Shown here in pieces: positions 1-4,979 of a DNA stretch of 12,272 nucleotides. How positions within the stretch are numbered: position 1 is the first letter of the stretch; every line of letters starts with the position of its first letter. The notes under the pieces are model-generated. The model worked only from the letters and a program-made list of their open reading frames with translations, was not told the DNA's origin and searched no databases. The stretch comes from Pseudomonadota bacterium (GTDB taxonomy: Bacteria > Pseudomonadota > Gammaproteobacteria > Burkholderiales > Burkholderiaceae_C), in contig JAEWPH010000309.1 in assembly GCA_023460715.1 (NCBI GenBank), forward strand, positions 1 through 12,272. Direction: 5' to 3'. The position numbers and the translations under genes were made by a program.

Positions 1-75
1 GGCCCGGCCGCCGCGAGGCCCCAAGGCCGCCAGGGGCGGTACGGCGCCCGGACTGCACGTTCGCGGGGCGCGGAC

Positions 76-81
76 CATAAT
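76..81 (+). promoter_or_regulatory. -10-like box upstream of flavin reductase
   Basis: CATAAT matches the sigma70 -10 consensus at 5 of 6 positions and stands out in very GC-rich DNA. No convincing -35 lies 16-18 nt upstream. It would give a leader of about 33 nt before the GTG at 121. The same CATAAT hexamer precedes the EamA gene and pssA in this window. Confidence 0.4.
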
Positions 82-120
82 AGCCGACCCACCTTTTGCG
101 GCCCCTGCGCCCGCGCCTTC

Positions 121-678
121 GTGAACAGCCCCCTGCCCCGCCCGACCTCTGCCCGCCCGCCCGGCTTCTCTCCCCGCGAATTCCGCGATGCGCTGGGCAT
201 GTTCGCCACGGGCGTGCCCATCGTCACCGCGCGCGGTGCGCAGGGCGAGCTGATCGGCATGACGGCCAGCTCGTTCAACTCGGTGTCGCTGGCGCCGCCG
301 CTGGTGCTGTGGAGCCTGGCGCACAAGGCCTCGTCGCTGCCCGCCTTCGCGGCCGGCTCACACTACGCGATCAACGTGCTGGCGGCGGATCAGCGCGCGC
401 TGGCCGAACGCTTCGCCACGCGCGGCATCGACCGCTGGGCCGGCGTGGACCATGCGCCGGGCATCGCCGGCGCACCGGTGCTGGCGGGGGCGGCCGCGGT
501 GTTCGAGTGCTTCAACCGCAGCCAGTACGTGGAGGGCGACCACACGATCTTCGTGGGCGAGGTGGAGCGCTGCAGCCACCTGGAAGGCGCCTCGCCGCTG
601 CTCTACCACGGCGGCATATTCTATACCGAACACCCGCTGGGCGCCGCGCCGGCCACGGCGCAGACGACGCAAAAATGA
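121..678 (+). CDS. Flavin reductase-like domain protein (FMN-binding split barrel)
   Basis: Predicted soluble 185-residue protein of the flavin_reduct family, whose members bind FMN or FAD and usually reduce free flavin with NAD(P)H for a partner monooxygenase; the partner is not visible here. Diagnostic stretches are FRDALGMFATGVPIVT (21-36), the flavin-binding MTASSFNSVSLAPPLVLWSL (47-66), YAINVLAADQ (82-91), GDHTIFVGEVE (139-149) and PLLYHGGIFY (159-168). Length fits the family (about 160-190). The start is GTG at 121: no in-frame ATG lies upstream and the next ATG (199) would remove conserved residues; no clear Shine-Dalgarno precedes it. The last Lys codon and the TGA stop lie inside a dispersed palindromic repeat (669-722), so the C-terminus was probably rewritten by that element. 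It converges on minE. Substrate and partner are unknown. Confidence 0.88.
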   Translation: MNSPLPRPTSARPPGFSPREFRDALGMFATGVPIVTARGAQGELIGMTASSFNSVSLAPPLVLWSLAHKASSLPAFAAGSHYAINVLAADQRALAERFATRGIDRWAGVDHAPGIAGAPVLAGAAAVFECFNRSQYVEGDHTIFVGEVERCSHLEGASPLLYHGGIFYTEHPLGAAPATAQTTQK

Positions 679-722
679 TAGCTACCTGCGCTTGATACAC
701 AAGCGCTGGAGGCCATTTTGAT
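669..722 (+). repeat. Dispersed ~50-bp palindromic repeat, copy A
   Basis: The element reads AAAAATGATAGCTACCTGCG followed by a perfect hairpin, GCGCTTG (688-694), loop ATACA, CAAGCGC (700-706), then GGAGGCCATTTTGATC. Three other copies occur at 3798-3850, 6601-6652 and 10715-10750. The pattern resembles a repeat I associate with Comamonadaceae intergenic regions (from memory). It overlaps the end of the flavin reductase gene and provides its stop codon. Confidence 0.8.
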
Positions 723-739
723 CCATGGATCAGGCCTCC
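708..739. terminator. Inverted repeat between convergent genes, possible terminator
   Basis: GGAGGCC (708-714) pairs with GGCCTCC (733-739), and TGATCC (719-724) pairs with GGATCA (727-732), leaving ATTT as a bulge on one arm. It overlaps the right end of repeat copy A and lies between the convergent flavin reductase and minE genes. There is no U-run after it, so a role in intrinsic termination is uncertain. A GGCGCCGGCGCC palindrome follows at 757-768, nearer the end of minE. Confidence 0.4.
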
Positions 740-788
740 ACAGCGCCCGCGCGCAAGGCGCCGGCGCCGGGAGACCGCGAACCCGCCC

Positions 789-1058
789 TTACTTGGCCGC
801 AGCGTCCGGCAGTTCGATCTTCACCTCGAGCACTTCCAGGTTGTCCTGGCGCTCCAGCTGCACCTTGAGGTCTTCGGGGCTGATCTTCACGTACTTGGAG
901 ATCACGGCCACCAGCTCGCGCTGCAGCGCGGGCAGGTAGTCGGGCTCGGACGCATTGCGGCCGTTGCGCTCGTGCGCCAGGATGATCTGCAGCCGCTCCT
1001 TGGCGACGCTCGCAGTCTTCTTCTTTTCCCCCAGCAGAAAGGACAGGAATGAGGCCAT
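789..1058 (-). CDS. minE: Cell division topological specificity factor MinE
   Basis: MinE displaces MinC from MinD and stimulates the MinD ATPase at the membrane, driving the pole-to-pole oscillation that confines the FtsZ ring to mid-cell. This is a full-length 89-residue protein. The N-terminal membrane-targeting stretch is [20 protein letters not shown]. It is followed by the MinD contact helix [11 protein letters not shown] (21-31) and the topological specificity domain from about residue 36, with [19 protein letters not shown] (41-59) and the closing strand [11 protein letters not shown]. The ATG at 1058 lies 3 nt after the minD stop, so the two are translationally coupled; GGGAG about 10 nt upstream, inside the minD tail, is a plausible Shine-Dalgarno. 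It is the last gene of minCDE. Confidence 0.97.
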   Translation of the reverse strand: MASFLSFLLGEKKKTASVAKERLQIILAHERNGRNASEPDYLPALQRELVAVISKYVKISPEDLKVQLERQDNLEVLEVKIELPDAAAK

Positions 1059-1061
1059 GTC

Positions 1062-1877
1062 TTATTTGCTCCCGAAGAGTCGCTTGAAGAAGCCGGGCTT
1101 TTCGGCGTCGATGAAGCGCAGGGGTTTGTCTTCGCCCAGGAAGCGGGCGACGATGTCCTTGTAGGCCTCGGACACATCCGTGCCCTGCAGATGCACGGCG
1201 GGCGTGCCCTGGTTGGAGGCCTGCAGCACGCTTTCGGACTCGGGCACCACGCCGATGAGCTTGATGCGCAGGATGTCCTGGATGTCCTCCAGGCTCAGCA
1301 TCTGGCCGTCTTCCACGCGGCTGGGGTTGTAGCGCGTGATCAGCAGGTGCTCCTTGACGGGCTCCTTGCCTTCGATGGCGCGCTTGGTCTTGCTGCCCAG
1401 CATGCCCAGGATGCGGTCCGAATCGCGCACGGACGACACCTCGGGGTTGGTCACCAGCAGCGCCTCGTCGGCGAAGTGCATGGCCATGAGCGCGCCGCTC
1501 TCGATGCCGGCGGGGGAGTCGCAGACGATGTACTCGAAGTCCATCGCGGCCAGGTCCTTGAGCACCTTCTCCACGCCGTCCTGCGTGAGCGCGTCCTTGT
1601 CGCGCGTCTGGCTGGCGGCCAGCACGAACAGGTTGTCGCACTGCTTGTCCTTGATGAGGGCCTGGTTCAGGTTGGCCTCGCCGTGGATCACGTTGATGAG
1701 GTCATACACCACGCGGCGCTCGCAGCCCATGATCAGGTCGAGGTTGCGCAGGCCGACGTCGAAGTCGATCACGGCGGTCTTGTGGCCGCGCAGAGCGAGG
1801 CCGGAAGCGAAGCTGGCGCTGGTGGTGGTCTTGCCCACGCCACCCTTGCCGGAGGTCACGACGACGATTTTGGCCAT
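1062..1877 (-). CDS. minD: Septum site-determining ATPase MinD
   Basis: Membrane-associated ParA/MinD-family ATPase that recruits MinC to the membrane and oscillates with MinE. The 271 residues show the deviant Walker A KGGVGKTT (11-18, signature K11 and catalytic K16), switch I aspartate D40 in IDFDVGLRNLD, and Walker B YIVCDSPAG (116-124, D120). The C-terminal amphipathic membrane-targeting helix is GFFKRLFGSK (262-271). The ATG at 1877 is chosen because MinD proteins begin MA(K/R)IIVVTSGKGG. A TTG three codons upstream (1886) is also open, but the AAGGA ribosome-binding site would then sit only 2 nt away, against 11 nt from the ATG. It lies 59 nt after minC and 3 nt before minE. Confidence 0.97.
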   Translation of the reverse strand: MAKIVVVTSGKGGVGKTTTSASFASGLALRGHKTAVIDFDVGLRNLDLIMGCERRVVYDLINVIHGEANLNQALIKDKQCDNLFVLAASQTRDKDALTQDGVEKVLKDLAAMDFEYIVCDSPAGIESGALMAMHFADEALLVTNPEVSSVRDSDRILGMLGSKTKRAIEGKEPVKEHLLITRYNPSRVEDGQMLSLEDIQDILRIKLIGVVPESESVLQASNQGTPAVHLQGTDVSEAYKDIVARFLGEDKPLRFIDAEKPGFFKRLFGSK

Positions 1878-1913
1878 TTTGTGCAAAGTCCTTGCGTTGG
1901 TCCGAATGGATAG

Positions 1914-1937
1914 AAAAACAAAAAAATCCGAAAGATT
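1914..1937 (-). promoter_or_regulatory. U-rich tract with weak hairpin in the minC-minD gap
   Basis: On the transcribed strand the minC stop region can form a short stem, AATC (1937-1934) with GATT (1928-1925), around a TTTCG loop. It runs directly into T7-G-T5 (1926-1914). This looks like a weak intrinsic terminator or attenuator. Four base pairs is a poor stem, so any effect would be partial termination between minC and minD. Confidence 0.3.
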
Positions 1938-2698
1938 CAGAGCGGCTCGATGAGCAGCTTCTCGCCGTCCAGCCGCACCTGCGCCGGCTTGCCGCGCACG
2001 TTGTCGGGCAGTTCGGTCTCGGTGGTGCGGTAGATGCCGGCCACGGAAACCAGTTGCGGCTCCAGGCAGGTGCTGAAGATGCGCGCCTCGGTGTTGCCGC
2101 GCGCGCCGGCGATCGCCCGGCCGCGCAGGGGCGCGTAGACGTGGATGTTGCCGTCCGCGATCACCTCGGCGCCGAAGCTCACCACGGCCATCACCACCAG
2201 GTCGCCGCCGCGGGCATACACCTGCTGGCCGGAGCGCAGCGGCTTGTCGACCACCACGGTGGTGGGGCCCGCCACGGGCACCTCGACCGGCACCTCGACC
2301 TCGCGCACCACCTCGCGGACCACTTCGCGCACGGCGGGTTCCGGGGCCTGCTGCACGCGGGCGGGCGGCGCCTCGGGCGCGGCCACCAGGCCGGCGGCGT
2401 GGGCGGCCTGCATCTGCGCGGCATTGCCGCCGCGCACGGCCACGGGCTGCGTGCGGTGCTGGCGCAAAGCCTGGGCCACGGCGTCGAAGTCGATGGGCGA
2501 CTCGGCGTCGCGCACGCCCGCCAGGTCGATCAGCACCGGATCGTTGTCGAAGAAGTCGGGGTCGTCCGCCATGCGCGCGGCCAGGTCGGTGGCCAGGACG
2601 TCGGCGTCGGTGGTCTTGAGCGCCACGGCCACCACCGGCAGCTGGGCGCTCTTGAGGTCAAAGCTGGTGCGGGCAGAGCCCGCCGTATCAACGGCCAT
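1937..2698 (-). CDS. minC: Septum site-determining protein MinC
   Basis: Inhibitor of FtsZ polymerisation carried to the membrane by MinD. It has 253 residues. The N-terminal FtsZ-inhibiting domain spans about 10-105 (FDLKSAQLPVVAVALKT at 13-29, VLIDLAGV at 55-62). A linker at about 106-145 has a repeated acidic/basic pattern, REVVREVVREVEVPVEVPV (124-142). The C-terminal beta-helix spans about 146-253 and includes the MinD-binding RSGQQVYARGGDLVVMA (155-171). The ATG at 2698 begins the conserved domain; the reading frame stays open upstream to 3184 but that part is low-complexity shadow of the divergent EamA gene. No purine-rich ribosome-binding site precedes the ATG. First gene of the minCDE operon, divergent from the EamA permease. 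Confidence 0.95.
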   Translation of the reverse strand: MAVDTAGSARTSFDLKSAQLPVVAVALKTTDADVLATDLAARMADDPDFFDNDPVLIDLAGVRDAESPIDFDAVAQALRQHRTQPVAVRGGNAAQMQAAHAAGLVAAPEAPPARVQQAPEPAVREVVREVVREVEVPVEVPVAGPTTVVVDKPLRSGQQVYARGGDLVVMAVVSFGAEVIADGNIHVYAPLRGRAIAGARGNTEARIFSTCLEPQLVSVAGIYRTTETELPDNVRGKPAQVRLDGEKLLIEPL

Positions 2699-2773
2699 GA
2701 AGAGAAGAGGTGCGGGGAAAAAGGCGCTGCACAGAAGGAGAAGGGGCCGGCTGGCGCCTTCTCGAAGCCGCGA

Positions 2774-2779
2774 AGTGTA
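2774..2779 (-). promoter_or_regulatory. minC: Possible -10 box for minCDE
   Basis: TACACT on the minus strand matches four of six positions of TATAAT, 75 nt upstream of the minC ATG, in the 169-nt divergent gap shared with the EamA gene. No -35 is recognisable, so this is a weak call. Confidence 0.22.
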
Positions 2780-2855
2780 CCCCGCGCCAGCGCCGGCCCT
2801 GCATCCGAACGTGTCCTGGCGCGCCGGGGCGCCGGCAGCCACCGCGCCCGGCTTC

Positions 2856-2861
2856 CATAAT
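2856..2861 (+). promoter_or_regulatory. -10-like box directly before the EamA start (leaderless?)
   Basis: CATAAT ends 6 nt before the ATG at 2868. RNA polymerase usually starts about 7 nt downstream of the -10, so transcription would begin at or next to the start codon, giving a leaderless mRNA. This also fits the absence of a Shine-Dalgarno. No good -35 is seen. Confidence 0.45.
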
Positions 2862-2867
2862 CGCCCG

Positions 2868-3803
2868 ATGTCCCTGCGCCCCAAGTCCCACCTCGACGCC
2901 CTCGCCGTTGCCATCCTGCTGGGCTGCTGCCTGTTCTGGGGCTTCCAGCAGGTGCTGGTGAAAACCACGGTGGCCGAGGTGGCGCCGGTGTTCCAGGCCT
3001 TCGTGCGCTTCGCCATCGCCACGGCGGCCATCGCCGCCTGGTGCGTCTGGCGCGGCGTGCCGCTGCGCAGCACGCGCGAGCCGGCGGGCGCCTGGGGTGC
3101 GGGCCTGCTGGCCGGCGCACTGTTCGCGGGCGAGTTCGCGTGCCTGTACATGGGCATCCAGTACACGACGGCCTCGCGCATCACCCTCTTCGTCTACTGC
3201 GCGCCGTTCTGGGTGGCGCTGCTGCTGCCGCGCTTCATTCCGGGCGAGCGCCTCGCCGGCCTGCAGTGGCTGGGCCTGGCCGGCGCCTTCTGCGGCGTGG
3301 CACTGGCCCTGGGCGACAGCCTGCTCGGCCCGTCGAATGCCAGCCACCCGTTGGGCTGGCTGGGCGATGCGCTGGGCCTGCTCGGCGGCTTGCTGTGGGC
3401 GCTGACCACGGTGGTGATCCGCTCCACGCCCTTCGCCCGCGTGGCGCCCGAGAAGCAGCTGCTCTACCAGGTGGCGATGAGCGCGGCCACGCTGCCGCTG
3501 CTGTCCCTTGCCCTGGGCGAGACCTGGAGCCTGCAGCTGAGCGCCTACGCCTGGGGCTCCATCGTGCTGCAGTCGCTGGTGGGCGCCTTCATCAGCTACC
3601 TGGCCTGGATGTGGATGCTGGCCCACTACCCGGCCACGAAGATCTCCGTCTTCGTGTTCCTCACGCCGGTGTTCGCCCTGCTCTTCGGCGCCGGCCTGCT
3701 GGGCGAACCCGTCACCGCCACCCTGGTGGCCGCCCTGGCCCTGGTGGCGGCCGGCATCGTGCTGGTGAACCGGCGCCCTGCCGCGACGGCACAAGCCAAA
3801 TAG
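2868..3803 (+). CDS. EamA/DMT-family permease (10-TM drug/metabolite exporter family)
   Basis: Inner-membrane protein of 311 residues belonging to the drug/metabolite transporter superfamily; substrate unknown. The hydrophobic pattern gives ten segments in two EamA repeats, at roughly 10-30, 40-60, 74-94, 104-120, 132-150 and 164-184, 197-216, 226-246, 258-278, 283-300. Typical features are LFWGFQQVLVK in the first helix, ASRITLFVYCAPFWVALL (102-119) and the repeat-2 equivalent PATKISVFVFLTPVFALLFG (255-274), followed by the conserved GE (279-280). The ATG at 2868 is chosen because an ATG here starts the first helix properly and a -10-like CATAAT lies 6 nt before it; the open frame further upstream is the shadow of minC. 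The terminal Lys and TAG stop fall within a dispersed repeat (copy C). Confidence 0.9.
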   Translation: MSLRPKSHLDALAVAILLGCCLFWGFQQVLVKTTVAEVAPVFQAFVRFAIATAAIAAWCVWRGVPLRSTREPAGAWGAGLLAGALFAGEFACLYMGIQYTTASRITLFVYCAPFWVALLLPRFIPGERLAGLQWLGLAGAFCGVALALGDSLLGPSNASHPLGWLGDALGLLGGLLWALTTVVIRSTPFARVAPEKQLLYQVAMSAATLPLLSLALGETWSLQLSAYAWGSIVLQSLVGAFISYLAWMWMLAHYPATKISVFVFLTPVFALLFGAGLLGEPVTATLVAALALVAAGIVLVNRRPAATAQAK

Positions 3804-3850
3804 GCCTCTGACGCTTATATAGCAAGCGCAGGCAGCTACAGTATTCAGAG
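3798..3850 (-). repeat. Dispersed ~50-bp palindromic repeat, copy C (inverted)
   Basis: Read on the minus strand this is GTAGCTGCCTGCGCTTGCTA followed by TATAAGCGTCAGAGGCCTATTT, aligning along most of its length with copy A. On the plus strand its edge AAATAGGCCTCT contains the last Lys codon (AAA) and stop codon (TAG) of the EamA gene. The central stem is reduced to CGCTT/AAGCG. Confidence 0.7.
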
Positions 3851-4092
3851 CAAACTGACCGAGACCCAAGGCCTATGGGTAGGCTTCACGCCCAATGGGT
3901 AGGACTGCGAGGTCCGCCAACCAGAGCGTGACCACCGCCGGCAGCCCCTCGCCCCAAAGAGCCAGAAGGCCGCGGAGCAGGCCACACCAGCAGACGCCGT
4001 GGAACCGGCTCCGCCGGGCCACTGGCGTCGTCCCCCCTCCCACGCGCAGCGTGAGAGAGGGGGTGAAGGCGCGCAGCGCCTCAGGGGGGTGT
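3804..4092. other. Non-coding island of stacked repeat elements between EamA gene and pssA
   Basis: I find no credible gene in these 289 nt. From left to right: the body of repeat copy C; a 12-bp direct repeat with one mismatch and 20-nt period (3872-3883 and 3892-3903, CCTATGGGTAGG and CCAATGGGTAGG); a GC-rich stretch; TCCGCCGGGCC (4010-4020); and two hairpins just after pssA. The 118-codon minus-strand reading frame across it (3845-4201) has low-complexity Arg/Ser/Trp-rich composition and overlaps the pssA end, so I treat it as a translated repeat. Confidence 0.6.
4031..4083 (-). terminator. Double stem-loop after pssA
   Basis: A long imperfect stem pairs 4031-4045 with 4049-4063 (core CACGC/GCGTG around GCA, then C-rich against G-rich arms with two mismatches). 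Next to it lies AGGCGC-GCA-GCGCCT (4067-4081). Both are within 65 nt downstream of the pssA stop on the minus strand. There is no U-run, so it may act as an RNA-stabilising or Rho-assisted 3' end, or simply be a REP-like repeat. Confidence 0.4.
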
Positions 4093-4716
4093 TCAGAACT
4101 TCGGTATGCGGATCCGGCTGATCATCAGCGAGCCCGACACCGCGAACAGCAGCACCAGCGGGTGCAGCGTGAAGCCGCCGATCAGCACCTTGCCGAACCA
4201 CAGCTGGTCACGCACCGCACCCATCGACGCCGCCAGGGCCAGCAGCCCCACGAGCACGATGGAGGTGGGAATGGGCGTGCCCTCGAAGTACTTGACCTTG
4301 CCGTCGCCGCCGGACAGCGTCTCCGCCGTGACGTTGTAACGCGCCAGGCGCGACACGCCGCAGGCCACGAAGAAGGCCAGCACCACGCGGTCGTACATGC
4401 CCTGCATGCCGCAGGCGTACGCGATGATGGCCGGCGCCACGCCGAAGGAGATCACGTCGGCCAGCGAATCCAGCTCGCGGCCCATGGCCGAGGACTTCTG
4501 GCGCCAGCGGGCGATGCGGCCGTCGAACACGTCGAAGATCAGCGCCGCCAGCACCAGCGCAGCAGCGAAGTAGATGTGCCGCACTTCCGACGTTTCCAGG
4601 AAGGTCATGGAAGAGAACAGCGCGCCCACGCCGCACACCGCATTGCCCAGCGTGAACCAGTCCGCGAGATGGAACTCGCGGATCATCGAAAAGCGCTTGG
4701 GGGGCGTGGTGCTCAT
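4093..4716 (-). CDS. pssA: CDP-diacylglycerol-serine O-phosphatidyltransferase
   Basis: Integral membrane enzyme that transfers the phosphatidyl group of CDP-diacylglycerol to L-serine, giving phosphatidylserine, the precursor of phosphatidylethanolamine. The 207 residues carry the complete CDP-alcohol phosphotransferase signature: D65-G66-x2-A69-R70-x8-G79-x3-D83-x3-D87 (FDVFDGRIAR ... GRELDSLAD). Hydrophobic segments lie near 19-37, 48-64, 88-104, 109-124, 152-168 and 184-200. The N-terminal HLADWFTLGNAVCGVGALF is typical of the small class II (Bacillus-like) PssA. The ATG at 4716 is preceded by AAGGGA, 4 nt away; upstream in-frame codons are low complexity. A CATAAT box lies about 60 nt upstream. 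It stands alone, without psd next to it. Confidence 0.93.
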   Translation of the reverse strand: MSTTPPKRFSMIREFHLADWFTLGNAVCGVGALFSSMTFLETSEVRHIYFAAALVLAALIFDVFDGRIARWRQKSSAMGRELDSLADVISFGVAPAIIAYACGMQGMYDRVVLAFFVACGVSRLARYNVTAETLSGGDGKVKYFEGTPIPTSIVLVGLLALAASMGAVRDQLWFGKVLIGGFTLHPLVLLFAVSGSLMISRIRIPKF

Positions 4717-4774
4717 GGATTCCCTTTTTCTGTCGGTACGGCGGCAACGGCCAGCCGCGGCGGCCGGCTGAAGC

Positions 4775-4780
4775 ATTATG
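4775..4780 (-). promoter_or_regulatory. pssA: -10-like box for pssA
   Basis: CATAAT on the minus strand (5 of 6 matches to TATAAT) lies 58 nt before the pssA ATG. The predicted leader of about 50 nt would start with a hairpin at 4752-4770 (CAGCCG and CGGCTG around a 7-nt loop). No clear -35 is visible. Confidence 0.4.
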
Positions 4781-4823
4781 GAACGCAGCCACGGCACGGC
4801 CGGTCAGCCAAGTCCTACGGTGC

Positions 4824-4965
4824 CCACACGCCAGGGCGGAGGGTGTGGACGATGGAGCCCGAACGCGTGCATGGCGGCTTCCTAAAAAACCACGGCACTA
4901 ATCACGCCGCCATGCGCCTCCGCGTCATCGGGCAGTCTGCTGCGGCACGCGCTGTCCGCCCGATG
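4824..4965. repeat. Cluster of three inverted repeats between pssA and aacS
   Basis: The 263-nt gap between pssA and aacS (4717-4979) has no convincing gene. It holds three separate palindromes: CCACAC (4824-4829) with GTGTGG (4843-4848); GCATGGCGGC (4869-4878) with GCCGCCATGC (4906-4915), a perfect 10-bp stem; and CATCGGGC (4926-4933) with GCCCGATG (4958-4965), a perfect 8-bp stem. They could be REP-like elements or 3'-end structures of aacS mRNA. Confidence 0.55.
4884..4910 (-). terminator. Possible terminator for aacS
   Basis: On the minus strand CGGC (4909-4906) and GCCG (4896-4893) can form a short stem with a 9-nt loop, followed by TGG and then six T (4889-4884). It lies about 70 nt after the aacS stop. 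The stem is short; an alternative is the 10-bp stem of 4869-4915, which places the T-run in its loop. Confidence 0.3.
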
Positions 4966-4979
4966 CATGCAGAGTCTCT

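Noticed and set aside
2699..3184. Upstream extension of minC to give a 415-residue protein
   Set aside because: The added residues are a low-complexity shadow of the divergent EamA gene, and MinC homology begins just after the ATG at 2698.
3845..4201. 118-codon minus-strand open frame between the EamA gene and pssA
   Set aside because: It overlaps the pssA 3' end in another frame and mostly translates the repeat island; no domain, and no ribosome-binding site checked convincingly.
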